Shown one piece after another: positions 37,230 to 48,070 of a stretch of DNA of 64,000 nucleotides. How positions within the stretch are numbered: position 1 is the stretch's first letter; the number at the start of each line of letters is the position of its first letter. The notes beneath the pieces are model-generated. The model was given only the letters and a program-made list of their open reading frames with translations. It made no database searches and was not told the origin of the DNA. The DNA comes from Tamarix chinensis (lineage: Eukaryota > Streptophyta > Magnoliopsida > Caryophyllales > Tamaricaceae): assembly GCA_030549775.1 (NCBI GenBank), contig CM060176.1, forward strand, positions 95,719,815 through 95,783,814. Reading direction: 5' to 3'. The translations under genes were made by a program, and so were the position numbers.

Positions 37230-37760
37230 ATAGTCAGCAAAGTCTTCATCCTATTTGTACAATTCTTTAGACACCAAAACCCTAGGATTATAGCCTCTAA
37301 TAATGATATCATACAATATCTTCCTAAGAGGGCATCAGCTAGAACACTGATCTTTCCACTATTATGATTTTCTATAAAGAAGAAATATAGTAAGAATTCT
37401 ACCCACCTAACATGCCTAGAGTTGAGTTTATATTGCCCATTTATATATTTAAGGGATTCATGATTAGTATGCAATATAAATTGTGATGGTTGTAGTTAAT
37501 GCAACCAGTGATCTAAAGCCCTTACTATGGCATAAAACTCCTTGTCATATGTGTTGTAGTTGAATCATGCACCATTAAGTTTCTCACTGAAAAAGGCCAC
37601 GGGTCTCCCTTCTTGCAATATGATAGCTCTAATTCTAACTCCACTTGCATCACACTCAACCTCGAATACCTTGTCAAAGTCAGGTAGGTGTAGGAAAGGA
37701 GCCTCACTCAACCTATTTTTGATTAGTTCAAATGCTTCTTGTGTGGGTTTGGTCCACTAA
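37230..37760 (-). pseudogene. RNase H region of the CRM-like element
   Basis: On the minus strand LPDFDKVFEVECDASG carries the first catalytic Asp. GRPVAFFSEKLNG, YNTYDKEFYAIVRALDHW and HTNHESLKYI follow, the last being the conserved TDHxSL region with Asp replaced by Asn. The frame has stops after KLNGA and HWLH. Confidence 0.7.
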
Positions 37761-38420
37761 AAGGCCCCTTTTTGGAGATATTTGGTAAGAGGTTCTAAGA
37801 TCATGCTAAAACCTTTTATGAACCTCCTATAAAAAGAGGCAAGTCCATGAAAAGATCTAACGTCAGCAATGGATGTGGGTGTAGGCCACGCTCTTATTGC
37901 CTCCACCTTTGACTCATCCATTGATATTCCATCCTTAGATACAACATACCCTAAAAAGGTGGCCTTAGGTACACAGAAGTCACACTTTTCTAGTTTCCCA
38001 TATAATTTTTTGTTCCTAATGGATAATAATACAAGCCTTAAGTGCCTTACATGATCAGTCTGACTAAAGGAAAATACAAGGATATCATCAAAATAAAAAA
38101 CCACAAATTTTGTTAATACCCACTTTTCAAGTTGAAGGATCTCGTCCATGAGTCCCATTCATAAAGCCCTCCCTTGGTCTTGAAGGCAGTCTTCCATTCA
38201 TCTCCCTCCTTCATTCGAATTTGTTAATACCCACTTTTCAAATCGATCTTGGAGAATACACTAGCCCTGTGTAAGCAATCAAAAATATCATCAAGCCTAG
38301 GTATGGGATACCTATACTTGATACTTATGTTGTTGATGGCCTACTATCCACACATATGCACATTGTTCCATCCTTATTAGGTAATAAGAAGGCAGGAACC
38401 ACACAAGGACTTAGGGATTC
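37757..38420 (-). pseudogene. Reverse transcriptase of the CRM-like element
   Basis: VVFYFDDILVF contains the YxDD catalytic motif (YFDD, near 38080-38105). LEKCDFCVPKATFLGYVVS, KVEAIRAWPTP and RSFHGLASFYRRFI follow as usual for gypsy RT. Upstream, [13 protein letters not shown] and SKIDLKSGY occur near 38220-38330, but the normal stretch between them and the YFDD block is missing. A 22-bp repeat (38109-38130 and 38220-38241) replaces it, the trace of a rearrangement. It cannot be functional. Confidence 0.8.
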
Positions 38421-39123
38421 CCTTATGAAACCCTTTTACAACAACTCCTCAACTTGCCTTTGGAGTTCCATGGCTTCTTTAGGGTTACACCTATAAGTCG
38501 GTTTGTTCGAAAGTGTAAAACAGACATAAAATCAATTTGGTGCTCTATGCCTTTTACGGAAGGCAATTCACTATGTAAGTCATATGGCAAAACATCCCCA
38601 AACTCTCCTGGAAGATGCTTTACCCGAGGGTCAAGTGGTCGTTGCTTCTCATTAGCTTCAAGTATTAATAAAAAATACAAGGCATTTCCCTTTCCTAATG
38701 CCCTTTCCACTCTCTTCCCATTAACAAACAAAGCCTTCTTTTCTTTCTTCTCCTCCCTAACAATTGAGGACTGATAGCTAAGGGGAGTAGTTACAATGTT
38801 ATTACTAGCATACACCAAGCTATATGTGTTCCTCCTACCATCATGTTTTACATTCATATCATATTTACATGGTCTTCCTAACAATAAATGACATGCATTC
38901 ATAGGAATGATATCACACACAACACGATCTTAGTAGGGTTTTCCTATAGAGAATGGCACAATCACTTGCTTGGTAACTTCAACCATGGAACCATTGTTAA
39001 GTCATTGCAACTTATATGACTTGGCATGTGCTTGAGTTGACAAACTTAGCTTTTCCACCAAGGTGGTGGAGGCTACATTTGCAGAACATCCTCCATCTAC
39101 AATAAGGGAACACACCATACCAA
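38421..39123 (-). pseudogene. Aspartic protease of the CRM-like element
   Basis: The frame shows LIVDGGCSANVASTTLVEKL near 39060-39115, the DGG-type active site common in CRM-like plant elements. CDIIPMNACHLLLGRPCKYD and VKHDGRRNTYSLV follow. The downstream linker to RT reads LHSELPSVKGIEHQIDF. A stop after KLQ and another near 38935 interrupt it. Confidence 0.7.
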
Positions 39124-40300
39124 CTATGTGTACTTGGTATGGAAAGTATTATCCCTTTGGGATTCCTCCTCAACGGCTTCCCTCATTTGTAAAACCCTCA
39201 TCACCATAAGGGACCCTCCCACATCCGGTGGCACTTCCTCTACTTCGATTGCTCCTTCTATAACTACTTGGGCCTTGGACACTTCTTCCTCCATTTCAGC
39301 CTCCTCTAGGTCTATCAAGGTCATGACTCTTTTGTTTAGACACTCACTTTGATAATGTCCAACTACTTGGCATTTGAAATATCTCACTCCCTTTGTTCGA
39401 CTACCTTTACCCACTTCTAGCTTTCCCTTCCCTTTAGCTTCAAAAGCTTTGAGGTTGGGGTTAGCTTTCATTGGCTCTTTAGGGGGATAAGTACTCAATC
39501 TTACACCACCTATTTTCAAATCCCTCTTCTCATTTTTGTGCTTCTCCACTTTGATAGCCAAGTGGAACAACTCATCCAAGGTATAATACTTGTAAAGTCC
39601 CGCCTTTCTAGCAAGTCTCCCCTTAATCTTCCCATAAATCAATACATGGTGTGTTCTTCTACCTCCTCCAACCCAAGCCTCATGAAGAGCCTCTCAAACT
39701 CTTGAATATACTCTTCCACATTCAAAGATCATTTTCTTAAGGAAGATAATTTTTTATAGAGATATTGAGTATAAGAAGGTGGCAAACAACTTTCACTCAT
39801 CAACCTCTTCATCTTCACCTAACTTCTCACCCTAGATTTACCCTTCCTCCCATGACTTTGCACCAAATTCTCCCACCATAAGGACGCATGTTCCTTGATT
39901 TTAATGAATGCAACCTTGAATGACCTCTCATCAACCAAATCCCTAGCCTCAAAAAAATGGTTACACCTCATCTCCCACTCGAAGAATTCCTCCAAATTAT
40001 AGGATCTGTCAAATTCTAAGAATTCTAACTTGATTTCATTAAGAGGCTCCTTATTCCTAAACTCCTCCTTCAAAAATATCCAGAAGAATTTCTAGAAGAT
40101 GAGCTATCATTGGTTGGCTCATCCCCTAACCCATTCATCCTTTCCTATCCTTGAGGTATCAGACTTATAACCCGTTGAAGGTTAGCATTAGGTATAAAAG
40201 ATTTCAATATATCTAATAACCTCCTTATATCAACTTATAATTCCACTATTGAATTATCCCTTCTCAAATTATGATCCTCCTCAATACTTAAGCCTCAAGA
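39124..40300 (-). pseudogene. Gag of the CRM-like element
   Basis: The capsid part includes LEFDRSYNLEEFFEWEMRCN and HASLWWENLVQSHGRKGK (39819-40073). After a frameshifted gap, YTLDELFHLAIKVEKHKNEK follows with a zinc knuckle reading YFKCQVVGHYQSEC, in which the first Cys of C-x2-C-x4-H-x4-C is Tyr. These motifs match gag of CRM/Reina-type chromoviruses. The protein would have packaged element RNA; here it is broken in at least two places. Confidence 0.75.
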
Positions 40301-40503
40301 CATAGGCTGGTTCTCCATATGCTAAGTTGGTTTTGCACATAATAGGCAACACCCTAGAGAAAGTAAGGTGCTGAATGGAAAAGTGGTTTGCTTTTGTGAT
40401 AAAAAAGGTTAGGTGGTGGAAAGAAATATAGAAGGAAAATTTGTGGATGGTGAAAGAGAAGAAAATACCCCAAATATACTAACATTTATCTTTGATAATA
40501 ATT

Positions 40504-41516
40504 TGATGTATAATGCTAAACAAATGGCATTAAGCTAAGTAGTTAGTGTTGAAGTTAGGGATGAACTTCAACAAAATTAAAAGAATAAAGGGGGGGTGAG
40601 GATAATTCTGGACAAAGGGACTTGAATTTGAGAACTAGAAATTCAATGACTTACATCAACCAACTAAGATTACCACCCTTAGCATAAATGTTGCAAGATT
40701 TTTGAAAAGTTCAACTCTTCATTCACTTAAAGTAGTCGAATACAAAGAGGATTTTTTTCAACCAAAGAGGTGTACCCTCCTTACAGACCTTACTAATCTT
40801 TTAAATAGGAAGGGGGTGGTCATCGACCTATGTTACAAGTTCTAACCATTCAAGTTATTTATTTACACCTTCCTTCATGATTGAGACTACTAGATTAGCT
40901 ACCTTCCGAGACACCAATTAGCTAGCTGATTGAGTGTTGAAAATGGAGCATATCCCCCATTATCCTTTGATTGATATTACAACCTATTACAAGGTTTATG
41001 ATACATGGATTATAATATAGGAAAGTTAAAAAACTAACTTTAAATAAGCTAAGATAAATAAGGTAAAACTTCTAGCTAATCTAATCAGTAGTCATACTGG
41101 TTGTTATTTCCAATGTAGATGGTCGCTTATTCCCAAATTTAAGTCATGTTTATGGGATTTTTACCACATCATAATGGTCTTGCCAATTTCTACAAATACT
41201 GCATAATTTTTGGAGTTCTAGTAGGTGAGAATCAGTTGAAATGGTGGCGGTGGTGAGAAGTGGTGGAGATGTGGGAAATCTGGAGTCATTTTTTAAGCAA
41301 TATTTTAGCCATATTTGGGAGTGTTTGGGCAAGCCATTTAGTAGGTGGAAATGATCCATGCACACATGAAAGGGTGTGGGTTGTTTGGCTTGCATGGCTA
41401 ATGATAGTCTAATTATTTATTAACCCAAATGATAAGAGTTTTGAACACCTCCACTTTAGAAAAATTAATAAGCATATTATCTTTGGTTTGGGTATGTTTG
41501 GATACTCCTGCATCAC
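40504..41516 (-). repeat. 5' LTR of the CRM-like element
   Basis: 1013 bp. Immediately left (minus strand, about 40480-40503) ATTATTATCAAAGA resembles a decayed initiator-Met-tRNA primer-binding site. Confidence 0.8.
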
Positions 41517-43379
41517 AGAGACTAGCATAATGATTCTAAAATCATACATATTCATGAAATCGTCAATCATATATATAAATAGGTTCAAGTATCTCATGAG
41601 TCTAAAATAAAGAGTATATAAACATGTAAGAAAATATAATTAAGCTTAATTTTTTTTATCAATGGAGTGATGTGAAGTGCGTACATCAAACAATTCAAAT
41701 ACAATTTCACACATAAGAACCAATGTTGTAATGTAATTTCAAAATTAAGGTGAAGAGCATATAACTCATAACAAGTATTTCATCATGCAATTCATAGAGT
41801 CATATGAAGGGAACATATAAGTTCAAGTTTACCATATCCAAATACCTTGCATAAATATGCTATATTATCTAAAATGGTTAATAGGATACAACATATGGTA
41901 CTTATACACTATGCAAATAAAATAATGCAATAATCTCTTGTAGGGTTGTAGACAGTAAGAGCTATTGGTTCCTTGAGTCACATAATAATGCCTAGTCACA
42001 TCTTAAATAATCATGTCATGTTTCCTCATGCTTATCCAACTCTTATATGTAATCCCCATAAGAGGTGACAACTTAAATGCTCAAACTTCTAACATGCCTA
42101 GTCTCATCGACCTGAATGGGAACACTTAGGAATCTGGTGGTGATAGTGGAACCATTTATAGAAAAAATCAAATTTTGATAGAAAAGTCAAATAAGATGAA
42201 AGTAGATAAGATTACAGAGCTCAAAGATTGGACAAATGTGAAGATCAAAGAGACTTTGCACAAAAGGGCATATTGATTATGTTGGAACCAATGCCAAAAT
42301 TAATGCATTTTTCCTTAATCATTTTTTTTCCATTGAATCCCAAGAAACTCAATTACCCTAGTCTTATTCAAGTGTATATAAACCCTTTTGTCAAAACAAG
42401 TTATCACTAAGGTTCTTTTACCAAAGGATATCTTGTTCTAGAAGAGTTTGACTAAGTTGTGATAGTAAGGAATTTTGAGGATGATTAGTGGGAACATGTG
42501 AGAGTCAAGAAGATGGTTCATAAAGGATAAACAAAATTGATTGATTCAAACATCAATGTCGATGCAACACCTAAGGACAATTCTGCTTTCCTTAAAGCCA
42601 CTCATCCATTTTGTTTCTTAGAAATAAATGGAAAGAAATGGTGGTTAAGGGCGTATTCCTTGGTGAGGTGAAGTTTGTAAGATTTGGTGGACAAAAAGAA
42701 TAGGAATTGAGGAGAGGATTAAAAAAAGTAGTTTAGGTTCAAGAGGCCTATTGAAGGAAAGTAAAGAAAGGTTAAATTTCTTATTTAAAAAAAATATTAT
42801 ATGCCTTAGAAAAAACATGTTTATCACTTTGACAAACACATCGATTGCTCTTGCCCTAATTTTAAAAACAAAGCGCACACCCATCGATTGGTTGAAAGGG
42901 TACACATCGATTAATCCCTTTAATACATCAACTAGTTTTTCCACTAGTCTGTTGGTCTCTTCAGGTCATAAAAACTTATTATAAGAATGAAATATAAAAA
43001 ATTCATGAATATAATCATGCATTATAAACTTAATTTAAGAACAAATCATGTAGGCTAATTCATAATCAAATCAACATTTATCTAGTCTATCCAAATAGAA
43101 TTTTAACATCAATTTCATGCATCAAACAATGACATTTAAAGGGTGAAGAATGTTCAATTTTTGTAATTCAAGTTTAGCTAAGACTAGTTAGCAAACATGG
43201 TTTCCATCTACTCATGCAATATATTACATTAAAGACAACATAATACAAAAAGATAGAATATTAACTTGGAGTTAGAAAAATTCACATGCATTCCTCTTTC
43301 TTTTATGAGAAAGTAGAAGAGGCTTTAATTTTTCTATTTTTATTGGATCCTTCTAGATCTTCCTCCTCCTCTTCTTCTC
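41517..43379 (-). other. Internal part of the SIRE-like element without recognised genes
   Basis: Between gag and the nested gypsy I find no protease, integrase or RT motif in any frame. Either pol was lost or this was always a non-coding, gag-only derivative. Confidence 0.45.
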
Positions 43380-44213
43380 CTCTATAATAATTTTTCAAAT
43401 ACATACTTTAGGTACCCATATCTTTATGGGGTCATAGGGGTTAGTCCTTAATGAATTATCAATAACAATATAATTCTTTAGAATCCAAATCATTTTTAAA
43501 AAGGAGAAATGAAGCCTTATTTTATATTGATAGAGGTTGTATCTAAAATTTTCATAGTTTATTAAAGATTAAATTTCAACCATTTGAATTTTTGCATCCA
43601 ATTTAATTTTTAAGCTTTTAACCATATATGCAAACTATTCATTTTCATTCGTCAATTTTACATGCTTTGAGAATAAGTGGTAAAATATTTTATTTAACTC
43701 AAAAGTTTGATAATCCATAATTAAAAAATGATTTAAGCAATGATCATCAATATCATATGACTTAATTATAGACTTAGTTGAGAAATTAGTTACCTCATCC
43801 TTTTTACTTAAAATGCCATTAGTTATAGGGATGAAACAATGATGTGGAATTTCTTCTTCCTCGTTATCACCATAAGTGATATTCAATATTTCCTAAATTT
43901 ATTTAGTAGTGGTGCATTCTAGGATGTACTCAAATACATCTTCTCCAAGGCCACAATGGAGCATCAAGATAGCTTTGTCATTTAAGGTGGCCCTTTCTTT
44001 GCCAAGCTTCATCCATTCTTCAACTTGTTTATCAATTAATCCATTAATGGTGGATTTTTGAATCTTAGTTGGACTATGTTGAATGATGTACCACAAGTCT
44101 TGATTTTGTGCATTGAAGAAGCTTTTCATCTCCATTTTCTTAAGCCCAAATTTGTCCTTACTGAACAACGGAGGCTTTGAAGGTGTTACATCTTCACCCA
44201 TAAAGTTATCCAT
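43380..44213 (-). pseudogene. Gag of the SIRE-like copia element
   Basis: The first 104 codons from 44213 read SKPPLFSKDKFGLKKMEMKS, DLWYIIQHSP, EEWMKLGKERATLNDKAI and LGEDVFEYILECTTTK. These are the capsid motifs of plant copia gag proteins (UBN2/DUF4219 type). After a stop at about 43899, a second frame (43635-43886) has a run of Glu and a heptad-like region, and near 43420-43450 YDPIKIWVPK resembles the GPIKIWVPK motif that precedes protease in SIRE/Maximus elements. The zinc knuckle is not evident. Stops break the frame in several places. Confidence 0.6.
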
Positions 44214-44278
44214 ACTTGAGGATCTTAAGCTTTTGATTGTTAGATCAACTTGATGGAGCCCCCAACTCTAAAACTAAT

Positions 44279-45700
44279 TGAAAGACTGTATAGATACTCT
44301 AGAGGGGGTGAATAGAGTATTTTGTAACAATAAACACGTGATTTATAGTGGTTCAAGAAACTCTACAAAGTTTCTCTACATCCACTACCAAGAGGTTTTG
44401 CCTTTTCGATTTGAATCTCTCTTTATTTATTGTGTGTGTTAGATGATGATCACTCCTCTCTTGGTTTATAAGTCTATAATCTCAATGACCTTTTAGGAGA
44501 TGATTTAATCTTTGTCTAGTTATCCTCTCTAGGTTTATGATACTACAGTCTCAATGAACTCTCTTAGGAATGCTAGACAACACACTAGTCTTCAGTTGTG
44601 TTTGAGATGATGAATTTGAATAAATACAATCATAATCTTCACTATATAGCATATGAAAGTGTGTAATCACTAGTAAATATTTTTATCTAGCTAGAGAAAT
44701 AATAATTACAAGTGTATAAGCACTCTAGCTAAATAGGAAGAACAAATTGAGTACTAGAGAAGTTTGATTAGGATTTGAAAGTGTAAAACCAAAACTCTTT
44801 TTGATTCTTTGTAAGATGTGAAAATTGAAAAATTTAGAAGAGTTGTGCCAGCTTGATTGATTTTTATTAAATTCTAACAACTCTTATTTATAATGCCAAA
44901 ATATGGAAAAAATCATCACTAGCCATTAGGTGTAAAAAGTAGTCCAACGGTCGAATTACATCAAGAATAAAATCTCAGAAATGTCCAAACCAGTCGACTA
45001 GTATTAACAAACCAACCGATCGATGGAATAGTTTTGAGTGTTGCACACCTTTACAAAAATGACTACAACTTGAGCTACATAACTTGAAATTGTACGCCGT
45101 CTTTTTTTCTATAAAGTAGACATTATACTTTTTGCAAGGAAATATTATTAACCCAAAAATAATGTCTATGTAGTTTATGGTTAATTTTATAATTTATATC
45201 ATATTCAAAACTATTTAAAATAAAATCAATTTAAGACAACATTTTGCACAAATACTTGGAAATATTTTTGATGCATGAAATCACTTTAAAATCTTTAAAA
45301 ATTATTTTAAATAGGATTATAAATATTAAATCCTTGAAAAATCTAAGTTCTCAATATGTAAATCATATGTACATAAAACCTAAGACTGTAACATACTATT
45401 TGAAACTTAAATCTTGGTATCTTAAACACACTTGCTTATCCCTTCATGTTTTGTGTATTACACATATGAATTTGAAGTACTTGAAGCTAGAGTCTTATTT
45501 TTTTTTCTTTCTTGTTGATCTTTGGCTTGTGCTTGGGATATGATTTGTAAACTTGATCTCCTTAGCACTCCTTGACTTAGTTAAGTATTGAATACTTAAA
45601 TTTTTGCTATGATACACATGTACACTAAACAAGATAAGTAAAATTCATAATTGATTTTGTTATCAACAAAAAAAAGGTTTATTAACCTATAAGGTCAACA
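44279..45700 (-). repeat. 5' LTR of the SIRE-like element
   Basis: 1422 bp, aligned to 31103-32895; it lacks the hAT MITE present there. Confidence 0.8.
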
Positions 45701-45705
45701 AATTA

Positions 45706-46847
45706 TCTTTCCTTAACCTAATCCTAAAGGTAAAAAATTCCTCTAAAGCTTGTGACTACAAACCAATTGTTTGCTTCAAGACACTTTAAAAAATTATCTC
45801 TAAGATTCTCACCAATAAACTTCAACCTATTCTTTCAATGTTGTTTGGTGACTCACAATTTACATTTGTAAAAGGATAAATAATTGGAGATAGAAAATTA
45901 TTAGCCACTAAACGTGTCAAATCTTATAAATAAAATCATTTATCTCCTAAGTTTGTTATCAAACTAGACATGAAAAAGGCTTGTGATATAGTGAGATGGA
46001 ATTTCTTGGAACATGTTCTGAGCTCACTTCATTTCCCCCTAATTTTTTGTGACTCATCATGAACTATGTAGTCTCTATTAACGTCTCTATTATGTTCAAT
46101 GGAGTCATTCACTCCCTTTAAGGAAAATTGAGGTCTAAGATAGGGAGATCCTCTCACTCCTTCTCTTTTTGTATTAATCATGAAATACCTAAATCAAGCC
46201 CTCTCCAATCTCTGATCGGATCCAAAATTTTCACCTCAGTCTAAGAGTTAAATAATTAGACTCATTACCATGATGCTTACTAATGATCTCCTCTCCTTTA
46301 TAAAAGGTAATATGTCATCCATTAAAGCCATTTTGACCTATTCTTGTTCTTCTTTTCTATCTCAAGTTTGTTCCTTAATTCTTCTAAAAGTTTAATTTAT
46401 TATGGAGGGGATGTGCTTTTAGAACTAAAAGATTATATTTTCTTTGAGTATTATATTGATGAGGAAACCCTCCCTTTTACTTAATTTGGTGTCCCCTCAA
46501 TGGTAAGTATTTGAGAATTAAACATTATAAACCACTCATTGAAAAATACATAGCAAAAATTAGAGTGTCACAGTCAACTCTATTGAGATATGCGGATAGA
46601 ACACGGCTAATAAAACCATTTCTTGTCAGTATTTAGACCTATTGGTGCCTTGTATTTCCCCTCCCACAATGAGTTATTAATAAATTTAATGCTATTTGCA
46701 TAAGTTTCTTGTGGTCCGACTCTTATGAAATGACAAAAAAAGAATTAAAAACTCATGTTTCATGGTCAAATGTTTTAAAAAATAAGAAAGAGGGAGGCAT
46801 GGATTTTTTTAACATCAAGTGGTGGAACATAGTTGGTATGGTGAGAC
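45706..46847 (+). pseudogene. L1-type LINE reverse transcriptase remnant
   Basis: The frame shows NLILKVKNSSKACDYKPIVC, KIISKILTNKLQPILS, SQFTFVKG, FVIKLDMKKACDIVRWNFLE, then GDPLTPSLFVLIMKYL. These are ordered RT blocks of a plant L1 element (compare DYRPIS, LISKxIANRLKP, FVKG, KxDxxKAYDxVEW, GDPLSPxLF). The catalytic FADD-like site is LTNDLL near 46275, with the first Asp lost. The later region reads NAICISFLWSDS and KKEGGMDFFNIKWWN, the C-terminal side of L1 ORF2. Stops are frequent. No endonuclease domain is seen upstream because the SIRE-like element sits at the left edge. The frame continues at 47618 beyond the Cassandra element. Confidence 0.8.
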
Positions 46848-47157
46848 TATAATACCCTTATTTGATACGACCATGAGGAGGATACCCTAGAGTGCTTTTA
46901 TATTGATTGGTTGATCCCACATATCAACACAAATCCTTTCAAAATATTTTTTTCTCACTCACACACTTTTTGAGAATTTTTTTTAAAAAAATTAAAAAAA
47001 ATTTGGGAGGGTCACCTATCCTAAAAATTACTTTAGGTTCAACAAACTTAACTATGGAGTTCTTAGGACGAAATCACCAAAAAGATGGCATACCATGTTG
47101 ATAAAAGTATCCATATCAATACGTATAACACTCCCATCAATTTATGGGGGTATTACA
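46848..47157 (-). repeat. Cassandra 3' LTR
   Basis: 310 bp, with 5S-like sequence at about 47003-47082, more diverged than in the other LTR. Confidence 0.8.
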
Positions 47158-47303
47158 TTCACTCCAACTCAAAGAAGTAACTTACTCATTGCACCTCAAC
47201 TAATAATCATCTCAATACAATTTATCCCAATAATCATCCCACTAAATGGTTGACTGGCTCATCCAAGTTTAACTCACGGTTGTGGTTTCACTATGATAAA
47301 ATT

Positions 47304-47612
47304 TGTAACACCTTTAGTAGATACGACCATATGGGGGATATCCTAGAGTTATGTTGGATTGATCACCTAACTCTACATATCAATATACATCCTTTCAAAA
47401 TACTTTATCCTCATTTTTTCACTTCCCAAGAAATTTTTTTAAAAAAAAATTGAAACTTCTTGGGAGGGTCACCTATCCTAAAAATTACTTCATGACCAAC
47501 ATGCTTAACTATAGATTTATTAGGACGGATTCACCAAAAGAATGGTGTACCATATTGATATAAGTAGCCATATCAATTCTTATAATACCCTCCTCAATTT
47601 GGTGGTATTATG
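47304..47612 (-). repeat. Cassandra 5' LTR
   Basis: 309 bp, with the better preserved 5S-like sequence. A hairpin with CCCAAGAA/TTCTTGGG arms lies at 47424-47465. Confidence 0.8.
47455..47540 (-). other. 5S rRNA-like region in the Cassandra LTR
   Basis: On the minus strand the order GTTAAGCATG, then TAGGATAGGTGACC, then CCCAAGAAGT follows the middle and 3' half of plant 5S rRNA (GTTAAGCGTG, TAGGATGGGTGACC, GGGAAGT). It is not a functional 5S gene: many substitutions occur and the 5' part is poor. Confidence 0.75.
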
Positions 47613-47617
47613 GAGAC

Positions 47618-48070
47618 ATCTATGGACATTGGATAAAAAGAAGGAACTTCTTTGGTTAGATGGGTGCATGCTTACATTAAGGGTGGAGATCTCTAGCATA
47701 TGGAACTTGTAGGTACTTGTTCATAGATACTCAAGAAATTTCTACTACTCAGAACCATTTTTCATTCTTTATTCACTTTCGATGAAGGCTAAGGCAAGGT
47801 GTGAAATGCTAAAAAATTCAACATCTCCAAGACATATTAGATTATCATACCTAAGGCTACTTGACTACCTCATTTCAGTGTTGTTTGGTCTACTCTCACA
47901 ATTCCTAGACTCCAGTTTATTCTTTGATTCATAGTCTATGAAATGCTTCATAAGCAAGATAAATCGGTTCATTATGGAATCATCTAGTCAAATCCTTGTG
48001 CTCGTTCCTCCATAGAAGTAGAAACCTTTTGTGTAGGAAAAGTCCATGGATTCTTAAGATAATATAGATT
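47618..48070 (+). pseudogene. L1 ORF2 C-terminal remnant with zf-RVT region
   Basis: The L1 frame resumes with LWTLDKKKELLWLDG, matching the region before the zinc-binding reverse-transcriptase (zf-RVT) domain. About 200 bp later, after a frame change, VWSTLTIPRLQFIL corresponds to the VWxxxIPRxxFILW start of zf-RVT. Stops and shifts are present. No poly(A) tail or target duplication of the LINE is visible. Confidence 0.65.

Larger units (their letters stand above)
35018..41516 (-). mobile_element. CRM-like Ty3/gypsy chromovirus, 6.5 kb, nearly full length but decayed
   Basis: LTRs of about 1.0 kb (35018-36036 and 40504-41516) with TGATGC...GCATCA ends flank a 4.5-kb internal region. Flanks are CATAG (35013-35017) and CAGAG (41517-41521), a TSD with one change. 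On the minus strand the order is gag, protease, RT, RNase H, integrase and GPY/F, as in all gypsy elements. The polypurine tract AAGAGGGAGAGGA abuts the 3' LTR start TGATGC, and the pol frame runs on across this junction into the LTR. The latter, the TGATG LTR start and the gag and protease types fit the CRM clade. All genes carry stops or shifts. It is nested in the SIRE-like element. Confidence 0.8.
31103..45700 (-). mobile_element. SIRE-like Ty1/copia element with gag only, hosting a CRM-like gypsy
   Basis: Direct repeats at 31103-32895 and 44279-45700 both begin TGAAAGAC and end in ACA and act as LTRs. Flanks are AATTG (31098-31102) and AATTA (45701-45705), a 5-bp TSD with one change. On the minus strand, next to the right LTR, AGTTTTAGAGTTGG (about 44260-44274) resembles a decayed initiator-Met-tRNA primer-binding site. 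Next to the left LTR a purine-rich tract lies at 32896-32910. The only coding region recognised is gag (43380-44213); protease, integrase, RT and RNase H are not found. The 35018-41516 part is a nested gypsy. Without it the element is about 8.1 kb. The SIRE/Maximus assignment rests on gag and is moderate. Confidence 0.7.
46848..47612 (-). mobile_element. Cassandra-type TRIM with 5S-rRNA-like LTRs
   Basis: Two roughly 310-bp direct repeats (46848-47157 and 47304-47612) enclose a 146-bp core and are flanked by GAGAC (46843-46847 and 47613-47617). On the minus strand each LTR contains a stretch alignable to plant 5S rRNA, including AGTTAAGCATG and TAGGATAGGTGACC in the right copy. A 5S-like promoter region in the LTR of a tiny non-coding retrotransposon is the hallmark of Cassandra. 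Just inside the right LTR the minus strand has AATTTTATCATAGTG, a decayed Met-tRNA primer-binding site. The insertion lies in L1 ORF2; its removal with one TSD restores the L1 frame. Confidence 0.85.

Noticed and set aside
42645..42944. 99-codon minus-strand ORF
   Set aside because: No domain; it lies in the non-coding body of the SIRE-like element and its peptide resembles no pol block.
47455..47540. A 5S rRNA gene
   Set aside because: Only the middle and 3' half align, with many changes, and the same stretch sits in both LTRs of a TRIM.
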